Shown: positions 47,350-60,242 of the stretch, one piece after another | Layout of the letters: the number at the start of each line of letters is the position of its first letter | How positions within the stretch are numbered: position 1 is the first letter of the stretch | NCBI GenBank assembly: GCA_900074885.1 | Contig: FJUW01000056.1 | Coordinates: 217,571 to 281,570 of the forward strand | From: Rhynchosporium graminicola | Taxonomy: Eukaryota; Ascomycota; Leotiomycetes; Helotiales; Ploettnerulaceae | DNA length: 64,000 nt | Direction of reading: 5' to 3' | The notes under the pieces: generated by a model | The model's input: only the letters and a program-made list of their open reading frames with translations | Database searches by the model: none | What the model was told of the DNA's origin: nothing | Made by a program: the position numbers and the translations under genes

Positions 47350-48402
47350 ATGCCTGTATGTATATGTATCCCTCTCCGTCTCACCACTCCCTAGAGCTGT
47401 TGATTACTCGGCCCTTCCTCTCAATGCTTCCTCCTTCCGCCCCCACCATCCTCCCTTGCCTGCTAACAATTCACAGGCCTACAATTCGATATTTAACCCC
47501 GACTCCTCCCCTCCTACCTCAACTAACATCGGGAACTTTCCCCTCCTCCCTCTCCGCACCCGAGTCCGCGGACCAGCCTACACCCTCCCTCTCGACGCCT
47601 CCCTACCCGCTCATCTCTCCCCCGAACCCGACTCCGAGAGCTACGATGCGCTTGATGAAGTCCTGAGTCTGTTTCGAGCGAACACGTTCTTTCGAAACTT
47701 CGAGATCCAGGGCCCGGCGGATCGGTTGTTGATTTATGGCATTCTGTGGGTTAGTGAGTGTTTGGCGAAAGTGAGGCCTAGTATGAGTGGGAGGTAGGTT
47801 TGGATGTTTCAGTTCTGTCTTGGGGAGGTGTTGGGTTAGGATGAGGATGGAATAGATGGATTCTGTATGGAAAAGGACATGCTGGCCGCGAACGGCGTCT
47901 CTGGGATCAAGAAGGCATGTCTGCATTATGGATGGGGTATCTGCTGTCCTTGCGCCTCGGATCAATTCGTGAAGACTTTCCTGTCAAGAGCACTTTGCAT
48001 GTGGCAGGCATGCCAATCATCATACAAATTTTAGAAAAGAGGAATCTCATGCTAACACGCCCTCGCAGAGAAGCACAGAAAGAAGTTCAAAACATAGCAC
48101 TCGACACCAACTTCTCCATCCCAGGCGATCCAGGATTCCCTCTCAACCAGGTACTCCCTCCATCTCTCTCCTCCCCTCCCTTCTATTCCTTCTTCCTACT
48201 TCATCTCTGACGCAACGTGAAATAGATGTTCAACCCCCCAACCTCCCGCCAAGAAGCTGAAACCCTCCGCCAATACCTCTCCCAAGTCCGACAAGAAATT
48301 GCTATCCGACTCCTGGCTCGCATATATGAGGATGGCAGTGATAGACCGAGTAAATGGTGGTTGAGCTTTGCTAAGAGGAAGTTCATGGGGAAGAGTTTGT
48401 AG
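47350..48402 (+). CDS. arc18: ARP2/3 complex 21-kDa subunit (ARPC3)
   Basis: Exons 47350-47355, 47477-47793, 48069-48150 and 48226-48402 encode 193 residues. The first exon holds only Met-Pro, joined to AYNSIF; MPAY is the usual family start. Characteristic motifs are IGNFPLLPLRTRVRGPA, DEVLSLFRANTFFRNFEIQGPADRLLIYGILWVSECL, FPLNQMFNPPTSRQEAETLRQYLSQVRQE and, near the end, KWWLSFAKRKFMG. ARPC3 is a structural subunit of the Arp2/3 complex that nucleates branched actin at endocytic patches. The yeast homologue is Arc18. Introns of 121, 275 and 75 bp are used. It converges on the Trm6 gene, with stop codons about 700 bp apart. Confidence 0.95.
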
Positions 48403-49100
48403 CGCAGTGGTGCCGGGGAACTAGGATGGAGGAAGTAGGTGATGAGTTGGTAGCAGACTATGAATGCGGTGGGCTGGGAAGCATTGCTATTGAAAGGTTG
48501 CATGATTTAAGGTGCAATGCATAAGCATTTCATATGTGGAATAGAGGCTGGGTGAATAAGAAGCAAGAATTGACTTGGCCGAATGAGTTACAGCGAACGA
48601 AAGCAATGCACGAAAGAACGAATTTACGAGATTACCAACCTGCTCGTTCGAAAACCTTTTTTTGAGCAGACAGCTGAGTGTGGTGGTCAAACCTACATGT
48701 TTGAATCTCCTTTCTCGGCGAAAGAAAAATGACATGTGGTTAACGTTCATTTCACGGCAGTTCTCCTGTCAGATTTGATGGTATCCTTATCATTTTAGTT
48801 CTCGTTCTCTTTCCCATTGTTACGTTAATGTTTATAACTTGAATTGATCTGTAGAGTGCCTCATTACGCTATTCTTCTGGTCAGATTTGGCACACTCTGT
48901 ACTCGTACCGGCATACTGATCAAATACAGAGAAGAGGACAAGATGCTAGGGTAGTGTTGATACCTACCTTAGGTATCTAGACGCAGTCTCCCGCAGAATG
49001 GGTATCTGTAGACCGTAACCTAACCCAATCTAATGAAATGACCCCCAGTATATGGCATGATATCAATCATTCGATTATTCTCTACTATACCTAGCCTCCC
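48403..49100. other. intergenic between convergent genes
   Basis: 3' flanks of ARPC3 and Trm6. Nothing else is visible. Confidence 0.4.
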
Positions 49101-51014
49101 TCATATCACCAACTCATCATCCAGCTTCGCCCGTTTCGAGGCTTTCACTGCGCTCTCACTCTCACTCTCATCCAAACCTCGCTTCTCGCCATTCGCTACT
49201 ACGGCTTCTATCTGTACCGTGCTACTAAGCGACGCGTCTTCTCCATTTTCCTCCGAAAGCCCTTTCGTCCCGGTATTATTCTTCTTCCGCGCGAACTTCC
49301 CTCTGGCTTCTACCCTTCCTTGAGCTGGGATGACTCGCACGCCCGTAAACAGATATCCCTCCGCGCCTCCCTTGCCCGTCATAACCGGGTGTGTCCGTCC
49401 GGGCAAAACTTGCCATTCTCGGATCCTTGCGGATTGTACTGCTGTATTGAGTAACAGTGTTGGATTTAATGGGAAATCTTCATCGCCTGGCCAATGTATG
49501 GATGATTCAGGTGGGAGGGAGAGGAAGGATTCAGGTGGTGCTTGGATGAATGCCGTTCGGCGAGATGTGGAATATGCGTCGGAGAGAGTTACGAGTGGCT
49601 CAATTGTAGAGGCGTAGATGGCGATGGTGGCGCCGCCGCGGAGGAGCGGGATGGTGTGTCGTAGGATAGAGACGGGGTCCATGTGGCTGGCTATTACTAA
49701 TCCGTCAAAACCTCCATCGAGCGTCGAGTCTACGATTTGCTTGATTTTATTGTGACGTCGCTGTTTGCGGTAGTAGGTCCCTCGTTTCCCGGATTTTAGA
49801 GTCGAGAGAGTGGAAGGGGAGAGTGGTGGGATGGATGTCGAGTAGGTGGTGTCTTCAGAGGGCGATATCAGTTGGAGCCAGGAGATCGGGTGTAGGTGGG
49901 TGGATAAAGGGTGGTCGGGGTTAGTGGGCGTGCTGGTTGTTGGGTCGTAGGAGAAGTATTTTAGGAGGGAGAGGTTAGGTTGCGCGTTATTGTGGATGAG
50001 GGTTATAGTGTTGGATGTTGCGAGAGCTCGTTCGGTATAGGCGGGTTTTGTCGATTCGCCTTCGATTTCTGGATGCTCGCCTTCTGTTGATTGAGCTGGA
50101 TTTGTACTTGACGTACCATTGGGAGCTGAAGTGGTGTATTCAGGATGTAATATCCCCATCCTCTCCGCCAATGCCGCAACAAGCAAGCCTCCCGTCTCAT
50201 CAATTACCAACCATCTCCCACCACTCGATATTCCATCGATTGCCTCCGCCCAATGCACATTCGCCCAACTTCCCACCAACGCACACATCTCCTCCCTCAT
50301 CTCCATAATCCTCCCCGCGTCCTTCTCCTCCATAACCCACCTGATCAACATCGGTACATCGACGGGCAGTACCGTAAATCTCCTCAAATACTTCTTCGTC
50401 TTCGTCAATTTATACTTCGCTAGACTAAACGCCGTTTTCTGCTCGATGCCCAGATGACTGGCCATGAGTTTCGCTATTAAGTCTTTTCCTGCACCGGTGC
50501 CTTCCCTTTTCAACTCTTCGATCTCGGTCATCGTGAGCGTTTGCTGTGCGGCGTCGTCGATGGTTTCGCGGTTTGAGCGCATTATAACTTCACCGTTCTC
50601 TCCTACTAGCTGGAATTCGACGCCATCACCTCCAATTACTACATTTTCCTCTCCTTCTTTCCCTATACCGCTAGCTTGTTTCGCAGCAGCGACCTCCTCA
50701 GCTATCGTGTCGGCATGTAGTTCGGAAGCGGGAACGATTCGAAGATCGGAGTCTTTTTGGCCGGCGGTGCGGTCGAGAAGCTCGTAGGTTTTATTATAAG
50801 GCCGACCGAGGAGGAGGTTGGATGAAAAGGTTCCGTATTTGCCTAGGGAGACAATTCTAGTTTGATATCAGCGAAATTTTAAACATAGGGTGAGTGAGTG
50901 AGTGAGTTGTGCGGAGAGGAACACGGACGTATTGGGAGCTATCTGCAGAATCTTGAGAGTGTCGGATGGGAGACGGAGGACTACCCATGCGTTGGGTTCG
51001 ACGAGAGCATGCAT
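49101..51014 (-). CDS. trm6: tRNA (adenine-58-N1) methyltransferase non-catalytic subunit Trm6
   Basis: Exons 51014-50929 and 50856-49101 encode 613 residues. The N-terminus, LVEPNAWVVLRLPSDTLKILQIAPNT, joins to IVSLGKYGTFSSNLLLGRPYNKTYEL, matching the Trm6/Gcd10 beta-barrel start. The middle carries GKDLIAKLMASHLGIEQKTAFSLAKYKLTKTKKYLRRFTVLP. The C-terminal Rossmann-like half contains FDGLVIASHMDPVSIL and lacks a SAM-binding glycine loop, as expected for this subunit. The last ~70 residues are Lys/Arg and Ser-rich, with a basic stretch (KASKRAKLDDE) that may be a nuclear signal. It pairs with catalytic Trm61 to methylate A58 in tRNA, including initiator tRNA, in the nucleus. The single 72-bp intron has an unusual donor, GTCCGT. 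Confidence 0.94.
50889..50908. repeat. (GTGA)n tract inside the trm6 intron
   Basis: About five copies of a 4-bp unit lie in the single intron of the Trm6 gene. Confidence 0.6.
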
Positions 51015-52701
51015 CGTGTAGGTGTATGTACTATGAGAAAGGATATAGGTTGAGATTTTACGGTAAGAAATTTTCAATTGATTCAGCGAGAGTCGGGGTT
51101 ATTGAGACATCGTGTAGTGTAGTGAATTGGTGATGTTATGGAGGGGTGTCTAGCCTCGCCGAATATTTTCTTGAGCTTGAGTCGAAGGAAATCTTCAGCC
51201 TTTCGACGTGGGTCCTGAGGTAGTGCAGGTGGGCTGCCGTAGCCTCCTTCGCTTCGAGGCGAGGCTAGGCTCCTTGTAAATAGAAATGTTACCTGGTACC
51301 AACACAACCTTGACCTCCCCAACATTTCCATGAACGAGGAACATTCACTCTGTTATTCGGACTTGGCGATTCGGCAGAGATTATCAACTTAGGGCTGTTG
51401 TTGTGTTTTTGGACTCGTAGATAATTCTCATATGGTCTTGAGCGAAGATTAACTAACAGACGCCGAACAGCGCGAAGTACCCGAAAGTATTTCTTGCTTG
51501 CTTGATAGAATGTCGATTTTGCTTTTGCTAAAGCCCCTTCTCTTCTGCAAAGGAGGCGGAGAAGAACATCCCGTCGCATATTAATATCAAGGCTTCGCAA
51601 TCCTTTTGAGGATATCCAGCAGCAGAAAAAGCGTGGAATCTCAAGTGATGAAGAAGAAGTCTAGATTCCTTTCCCGCTGAAGCAATACTCTTTCAAGAAG
51701 AGATACTGGCGTGGATATTCGTCAACCATTCATCAAGTTGCTTGCAAGAGAAATATCTCCCCATGCAGCTTCAGCGTCCAGGCAAACATCAACAAAAGCT
51801 CGCTTCCCACCGGGGCCGCGTCAGACAACGACGTACGCACTGCATTTGAGGCCAACGAAAGGATATGAGCTATTAAGTCACCTGCCAAGGATCTCACGTT
51901 CATGTGCAATTCCAGAAGATCACTGACATGGTTCCATTGGTTGATTAATGCTTCTGAACTTGTATTTCGCCACAGTTGTGGCTATGTTTACGTGGAGTTA
52001 TAAGTATACATACTATAAGTAATGTGGCTGCTGGAGTGAACCAGCCAAGCTAACTTCGTAAGGTACTGTATACACTTGGTTATATACCTAGGTAGGTAGG
52101 GATTAATTGCGGCGTGGTATAAGTATTGTACCTTGGCTGTGTAAACCCACAGAGTTTTTCAGCATAAGCATACAAAACTTATCAAATTGGGGTCATAAGC
52201 TTCACTTTCAGTTCATTCAGGTTGCACTCACTCCTCGACCTTTCTTTCGTGTTCCCAATCGCATCGCGGGATGACCTCATATTGAACGAACCCACCCACC
52301 TGCAAATTAACACCCCGCTCCACTTCTACCTCGAGTCGCGACATCCCGAACTGCATTTCAGAACAAACCAAATCATCATCTTTGCATTGCCGACTCCAGG
52401 AAATTGTAGTCCCAGCTGCTCGAATGGGGGGAACGTCAAAGGATAACAAAAGGAGCAGAGATTGAAGTCTGATTGACCTTATTTCCTTCGATCACTACAG
52501 TCGTTTGCGCCTGTCCCAGGTTCCAGCTTTTGCTTACTATATCTTGGCTGAAGCTTCACCTCGAGTCCTGTCTCACACTGAACAAAAACCGATGCCAAAC
52601 AACTGCCGATAGCTGCACTGTAATAACTAAGCCGGCGAAGGCATTGGATTTGGACGAGACATCGAGAAATTGACTGCAGAAATACAAATACGCAACCCAA
52701 G
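51015..52701. other. divergent intergenic region (trm6 / MINDY)
   Basis: About 1.7 kb with both promoters. No gene is supported; short frames lack features. Confidence 0.4.
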
Positions 52702-55580
52702 ATGGTATCTCGAAAGCCAGTTCCCTCCGCAGACTCCAGTCTTGCGCCCTCGAAAATCCCTCCCTACCCCGTCACACCCATATCCGCCAACGAACCTCTA
52801 CCTTTTCGAATAGGAGATAGCAGGAGCCAGACGCAATCAGACTCGCCCTCAGAGAGCGAGAATACATGGGGAGGAGAAGCAGATAATCAGAAGGCGGCAA
52901 CGGGGTTACCAGAATCGCTGAGAGTTGGACCACCGGGATACACACCTAAGACTTCCCAGGAGATGTTCCGCCCTGGAGCCAGTAGTACAAATCCGTATTT
53001 GAAGAAGGAGGCAACTGGATGCTCGAATGGGAATGGGAATGAAAGTAGTGCCGAAGTTTGGGGAGCATCTGAAGAGAGACCTGGACAACAGGCTGCTCAA
53101 AGTAGGATATGTCTATTGCCCTGTATGATTGTTGCTAACAATTCCTAGCTACAGTACCAACACAACAACTTGAACACCTCTCAGTATCCGAACAAAGCAC
53201 AAACCCATGGCAACCGGCTCTAGATGGGAAAGATGCTGCGACAAAACCTCTCCCCTCGATCGCACGAGAAGACTCCGGAAATCAAGCATGGGCGGCCAAT
53301 CCACCTGCTGGAGTAGCTCCGACCGTATCTTCAGTCGATACATCACAGCCAGTATTGTTGGATATAGATGAACCAGAATCTCCCGCTTGGGATGAGGACG
53401 AGCCATCTCCAGTTCTACACGAGATGCCAGTAGACAACTCAAAGGTAGCTCAGCAATTTAAGGAAGATGGTCATGTGTGGGATGAACAGGGTGATCCGTC
53501 ACGGCAGCATCCAGTCACAGCACCTTTGAAACCAGAGTCGTCGCAGCAAGGAGAAGGGTGGAATGTTGTTGACCATGAACCAACGTCATTTGGTGCTCAA
53601 GAGAGTGGGACTATCGGAGGAGATGGCCATATTGTTGTCAGGAATGTCGAGGAACAAGCTCCAGCACTTCCACCTAGAAGATCAGAAGAGCATCCACCAC
53701 CACAACCACCCCGGCCTCTAACCACCGCCAATACAGGACAAAGTTCAACATCTTTGTCAAGTCCAGCAGCTCACAAACAAAAGGCAGAAACATATGAGAT
53801 CAAAAAGATCAGTTGGTACGACGTGAACGCAGCACAAAATCCCAGAGTATCGCCAATTCTGGTACAGAATGCAAATGGTCCTTGCCCGCTCCTGGCTCTT
53901 GTCAATGCATTAACACTTTCTACACCAGCTGGTGTGGAAACTGCACTGATCGAGACGTTACGATCAAGAGAACAAGTCAGTCTAGGATTACTTCTGGACG
54001 CGGTGCTTGACGAATTGATGTCCGGTAGACGAGGTGATGCTGCTCAGGGATTACCAGATGTCGGCGATCTATACAAGTTCCTCCTTACTTTACATACTGG
54101 CATGAACGTCAACCCACGATTCTTACCAAATCCGCCCACAAAATCTGTGAACGATCCTCGGAACTCAATGTCGCATGTCCATCCTAGTGCACGCGAACAA
54201 GTGCTGCCAGGCTCTTTCGAGGATACGCGGGAGATGAAGTTGTATAGCACCTTTTCGATCCCCCTCATCCACGGATGGCTTCCAGGACCAGACTCAGCAG
54301 CTTTTGATGCACTCAAGCGCTCCGCAAACTCATATGAGGACGCCCAGAATTTGATGTTTGAGGAGGCTGATCTGGAGAGTAAGCTTTCTAGAGAAGGACT
54401 CAGTTTCGAAGAACAAGGACGACTTGAAGACATCGCCACCATCAGAGCTTTCTTCACCAGTAATGCCACACAGTTGACGAGTAATGGGTTAGCTACGATC
54501 ACAATATCTATTCCACCAGGTGGAGTAGCAATACTGTTCCGGAACGACCATTTCTCAACCCTATATCGGCACCCAGCTACCCTTCAACTCCTTCAACTCG
54601 TGACTGATATGGGCTACGCCGGCCACCAAGAAGTAGTCTGGGAATCCCTCATCGATGTCAATGGCGAACATGCAGAGTTCTTCTCTGGCGACTTTAGACT
54701 CGTTGGAGGTGCGTCACAAACACCACCCACCTCTAGTAATCAAAACGACGGCTGGACGACAGTCACCAATGGACGACATAACCAAAGTCAACAACAACAT
54801 CAAAACCAAGACAACTCGCAAAATCGCGCTAATTCAAGTTCACCTCCTTACCAATTTCAATCTGAACCCCCTTCGCAATCCCCATCCAACATAGAACAAG
54901 AAGATCACGACTTGGCCCTCGCGCTGCAACTACAAGAAGAAGAGGAGGAGCGTGAGCGTATCGAGTTTGCAAGACGCAGGAGAGAGACGCAATTGAGTCA
55001 GCAGTATATTGAACAGCAGGGCCAACAGCAGACAATCTCTGGTAATAATCCTAACAACGATGGCAACATTCACGTGATGCAACGCGGCGGTGGTGGATTT
55101 CGAGGAAATACAGGACGCGGACGTGGCAATACATCACTCAGGGGGAGAGGAAGTGCAAATGCCACAGAGGCTCGACCGACAGTCCCGCCTAGGGATAATA
55201 CAAACAACGCCAATGCAGGTGCTACAACGGGACAAAGCAATCCAGCCGATCCAGATGCAGGTATTGACGCGCCTCCCCCATCTTACGAACATGCCTCTAC
55301 ACAAGCGGCGTATAATCCACCGGTGGAACATCCTAGTCATCCGAGCTCGGATCCTTTAGGAAGAAGGACCAGCGCTTTTCCGGAATCGACTGGTGGCGCG
55401 CAGCAGGGTGGAGGACAAAGGGGAAGAGGTGGTGCGGCATCTACCGGACCAAGAGGGAGAGGTGGTGCAGGACAGAGAGGTGGATACCCTGGACGAGGCG
55501 GAAGAGGTGCTGGTGGGATGGTACCGGGGCAGGTACAGCCTGATGGGAGGGGGAGAGAGGATAAATGTGCTGTTATGTGA
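52702..55580 (+). CDS. MINDY-family deubiquitinase (DUF544) with CaaX C-terminus
   Basis: Exons 52702-53101 and 53149-55580 encode 943 residues. The first ~360 residues are disordered, Pro/Ser/Glu-rich. The catalytic domain begins at YEIKKISWYD. Its active site ILVQNANGPCPLLALVNAL holds the likely oxyanion Gln373 and catalytic Cys379. IPLIHGWLPGP and NDHFSTLYRH, with catalytic His601, follow. These are the MINDY-1/2 landmarks; relatives trim K48-linked ubiquitin chains from the distal end. After the domain, DHDLALALQLQEEEEE resembles a ubiquitin-interacting motif. The tail is an RGG/RGR-rich low-complexity region. The protein ends in Cys-Ala-Val-Met, a CaaX motif that would direct prenylation and membrane attachment. 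The single intron is 47 bp. Confidence 0.93.
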
Positions 55581-56624
55581 GGTGTGATGGATTGGGATAT
55601 CTGAATTCGTTGTTGCGTGAAAGGAAGCGAGAATGAGACGTTCCTGTTTTGAATGGGTCAGTGAGCGAGCGTGCGAGCGATTCGGCAATGGAATGGCGTT
55701 GGTTTGTATTGGCATCGGCATTCGCCATCTGGGTTCTTCCATAGGGGCGTTTCTTCTGGTGACGGGATGGGCTCTATAAACCTCCCTGTTATGGAACCTA
55801 CGTACCTATTCAGGATGGTGGAGTTCTTACAGCATAGCATAGCATGCAAGTGTGTTGAATGCATTTTTTTTGTTTGTAATTATCTATGTATGAGTTGCAT
55901 ACACCTCTCCAAAAGATCCCTCATGCCTCCTAAAGCACCTCATGGGATGGTAGCTTCATCCCGATATAAGTAAGCTCTTGTTTGTATTCGGGCAGCTTAC
56001 GACTTTACATGGATATATCTCCATCCCATCGCGTTACTCCAGTAACTACCTACTTGGACTCCTTGATCCTTGATCTTTGAATGCAGGTCGACTTGGATTG
56101 TTTTGGCGCCAGATCTGATGTGATATGACGCGATGCTCTATTCTCAATCCGTGGCAAAGTAGACGTCAGATGGGCATTCGGGATATCATCTCCCTCAGCC
56201 TTAATCGTCTACAATGGTAGGAATCCGGTATATATATGAAGTGAAAACACCAAATCTATCCCTGAAAATCTTCAGACCTAGATAAACCATTCTCTACTCA
56301 CAACATCACTTACTTCTGCAAGAATAGTGCGCACCTACAGTACACGATCTTGAAATTGTTCTTGATCATGACTTGAATTTCTAATTTTTTTTTTCATGGG
56401 CGCTACGGGGTCGCTTCAGCAGCGACCTGTCACCTTCCTCTTCTTTTATCTCCTTTGCATGAGTATTTTGCTTACTGGGCTCTTTCTTTAGACTCTTCTC
56501 CTCCTTCAGCACCGTCAAACTTTTGGGGTTGATGTCCTTTCCTTATTATATAGTAACACCGGAAGATCTGCCTGCTACTTAGATCCGGTTGTCTGTGATG
56601 TAGGAGTGGAGACGGCTTTAGGTG

Positions 56625-56654
56625 ATTGAGTTGAGTTGAGTTGAGTTGAGTTGC
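56625..56654. repeat. (TTGAG)n microsatellite
   Basis: Five to six copies of TTGAG in non-coding DNA. Confidence 0.85.
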
Positions 56655-56753
56655 TTGCAGTGTGCGATCTATATTCTTCTAACTGAGGAGTGAGGAGAGT
56701 TGAGTTTGCAAAAGGGTTGTTGTCTTGTCTTGTCTTGTTAATTAAGAGTAAGA

Positions 56754-56770
56754 GCTCTCTCTCTCTCTCT
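56754..56770. repeat. (CT)n microsatellite
   Basis: About eight CT units followed by ATATAT. Confidence 0.75.
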
Positions 56771-59700
56771 ATATATCTAGTAAACTTACACACCACATCC
56801 TAAAATACACGTATAATCAGATACTGTAGCTCATCCAAACACACTACCAAGATGGCACTAGCGCATAATACACCCCCCGTTACTTATAGCACTCTCTCTA
56901 CAAATCCGTGCGAAATAATAACAAAACAGAATAAATCGCGACTTCAAATCTCAACTTCCTCTAAAAATTTAAGGTCCACGTATCTGATACTAGCATCTTC
57001 CCTCTTTCCTCCAAACGAACAAACCGTTCGACAACTCCGACCATAGTACTTACAGAGAGTAAGAAACATAAAGTGAGGAGTACCCCGATGGTTTGTGCGC
57101 GTCTGGGAGCTTCGCGTGCATGGGTTGGGGTTCTGTGTGGATTTAATTGGAGGGGAGATGTCATGGTGCTGCCCTTAGGTTCAGGAAGAGAGTTGTGGAT
57201 TGAGAGGGAGCAGGAAAGAGAGAGAGCTGCTGTGACGGGAGAAGGTGGAGGGGTAGGGAGTTGGCATCTTGGTTTCAGGAGAAGGATTTTACGAGATGTG
57301 CGAGTTTTGTAAGATAGAGCTTGACGTACGGCAAAGATCTGAACGGAAAACCGGTAAGAGCAATAGAAGTTGGGAAAGAGTTGTGTGATTTTGAAGATGG
57401 GTATTTGAGGTGTGTACTGTAGGCACTCAGCGTGACGTTGTTAAGTCCGGCCATGTGGGTTGGAAGGCGCGAGAATCACTTAACCATGTTCAGCTTACTT
57501 ACAGTGTCAATGAAAGCTGCAGCGTCGTTGACGCAGGACAGATTGAATAATTAGACACGAGTTTGCAGATCCTTGGGGGGCTAAAACTGGCATGATTGCT
57601 GGGTGGATAGGATGTGTGTTAAGCGAGGAAGGAAGGGTTGGCTTGGCGGGGGAGGTAAACATTAGATATCTAAATCTGTGGAACTACAAGTGGACACTGC
57701 ATTAGTCGGACCAAACATGGGCAATTTAAATTTTGGGGTCAATAGTAGTGGCTTGTTATGAGCTTTGCAAGTTTTCGCACATTTCAACACTTTCATGGTC
57801 CTAGTGCTTTGTTTGATGAGAAAAGGAGAGCGGTTTGTTCTGTGAGACAAGAAACTGGAGATGTGATGCAGAATATACTAGGCCAGCACAAAATGTTCAG
57901 AATATAAGGGAACAAGCTCAATATTTTAGGCAGTACAAAGATATTGGATTGTCATCGTGCGAAATTTTTGCTCCGTGTTGTAAGGATGGTTTAGGCTATA
58001 ATAATGCGTAAGCGGGTCGAATGTTCCCCAGGCCTCGACTTTCCTATAACACTATTTAATAGTAGAGCTCCGAAAGGGAGGTAAATCTAGGTGTCCCTAG
58101 AGCTGGAAGAGACAGAAAAATCGGAAGGGAGTTTAGAATAACGTAATATCCGGTTACGATTTCGAGTACTAAGTGGTAGTACTGGCATAGCCTAGATATA
58201 CCTATATATACAGCTACTCCGCACATATCATTGAAACTCCAACGGATTTTAATCAGCCCTCGGCTCCTTTATTCCCATCAGATATGAAAACCGCCTGACT
58301 CACCACATAGGATCAATCAGACTGCAGCTTGAGCTTTGTGCCGATAGCCGTAAGAGAGAATCCAGCCCTATGCATCTACAGCAGTCAGCAGCTTCAATGT
58401 CCGTCTCATCTTTGGGCACCCAACCGTCAGCCATGTTTTTTTCACCAACTCTTACCTAGCCATCTCGCAGTCATACTTTATGAATGACTGGCATTCGAAT
58501 ATGCAACATTCTATCTGACCCGCTACAGTACAGTCTCCAATATCCTTTCTTACCCTAACAACTTATCATGCGTACATCTCAAAAGACTTTGCCACCTTTT
58601 GCTCACAGTTTGGTCATGTAGGCCCCGCGGCTTGTCTCCAATCGTCGCAATAGGGAGCCCGGTGAAATCCAACAGTGCAGAAGCTCAGAACATTATTGCT
58701 CTTATCGATGCTTGGAGCGCTCACATTGATTCTTCCGTGTGCAAATGGCATTGTCTTGCGTACAAATAGGCCATTTCACGTGGTTCTATCTATGATATGA
58801 TAAGTAATGTACCGTTTTTCTCCAAGATAAAGGGCCCTTACAGGAGCGATGAACATGCAGCGGCACGACGAGCCTCAAGAACTGTACCGTTGATTGCTGC
58901 TGAGAAAGCGCTAGAGATGGAGAGAGGAGAATACGATAGTGAGCTTCATAATTGCCAGGCATGGAGTCTCCTAGATGCAAGAGTGCTTATAAGGAGAGGG
59001 AATCATGATCTGGTATCGGTAGTCTTCTATGAGGGGGCCTATGTACATGAGTACCCGTTCGATTAAGCTTTAGAGCAAGCGGTCCTTTCACGCCGTCACT
59101 AAATGTGTTACTACATCGTACTGGCACAGTACTTTCGTAAATTCCGTGGTCTACAGAGGTACGGAAGTAAATCACAGCTTGTTTCTTTACACCCGGTTTT
59201 CGCAGGGGCTGCAGCTTTTCCTATAACAGTAGTGTAGTGACCGTTCCGCGCTACGGCTTGTGCAGACCGAATCTTCTGCCACTGTATAGCCTAATCAAGA
59301 AAGGCGTTGACTTGCTGGGGATCCCTATCTAAACAGGGGTAAACGATACCATCTCGTAAATTTTCAATACGCAAACTTTCATCTCCTCCCTTACACTATC
59401 CGTAAATAGCTACTCTAGAAGTGGAGTCTTGACACTACGAGTATTATCCCAGACAGCTGGCAGCTCGACTGAATAGAAGATGAAATTCAATTAGATTAAA
59501 TTACGTGATTGAAATAAAATCCGCAGGGAAATCGTTACATAATTCGCGTCTCTGAACACTGAAGTCTTCTATGCAGAGAGTATGGCAGTCCAGCTTTCTG
59601 GTCTCATCTCACAACCAACAGGCGTCCCGAGCCTTGCGCACAATAAAGCCGAGGGCCTTTACGAAGGCTGCGGCTATTGGGTTCTAGACCGCATTCCACA

Positions 59701-60242
59701 AAGCCAAATACCGCGACTCCGGTAGCCATACCCAATTACGTACTCAAAGAACAACAAGTCCGAGCCCGTAGCCTCTTTCGAATTCCTCTGATTGTCGTTC
59801 GAGAGCACGACGTCCAAGATTCACTCCTCTCCAGATCCTGACTACAGTCGACTGGAAACCTCTACCTCCGACTGTCTGGAGTGGGGTTTCAAGAAGCTGG
59901 GTGGTAATTGTCCCGGCACGAAGATCTGGAATCGGAAGAGGGTGTGTAAAATGAGTCCGAATGCTAAAGAGTCCGAAATCCGGCTGTCTGCAGCAGATGG
60001 CGATACTGTTCATTCGAGGAAAGTCTTGTTCATGTGTTGATGTTGAAAACATTAATTTATATTTAATTTAATGACTAATAACCGGTTAAAAATTAACAAG
60101 TAGAAGTGAACACAAAATGTCGACTATGCTCGCTATTAACTGTGAAAATCCCAAAAATAATATGTAAGCACAACTTGATGAACAGCATCAGGTTAAGGGA
60201 ATCCCCGAATGCTCAAATAACCCGGCCACTACCACTTAAAAC

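Larger units (their letters stand above)
55581..60242. other. longest gap: 4.7 kb without a recognised gene
   Basis: Both flanking genes end here (convergent). It contains microsatellites near 56.6-56.8 kb and scattered frames under 105 codons. A stretch near 59.58-59.9 kb reads somewhat protein-like on the plus strand but carries stops and matches nothing I know. Confidence 0.35.

Noticed and set aside
49101..50582. 493-codon frame starting at 50582 as the complete Trm6 gene
   Set aside because: It is only part of the second exon. Conserved Trm6 N-terminal sequence continues upstream in frame to 50856 and joins a first exon at 51014-50929.
58797..59066. 89-codon plus-strand frame
   Set aside because: Isolated, with no recognisable motif, and the opposite strand is equally open nearby.
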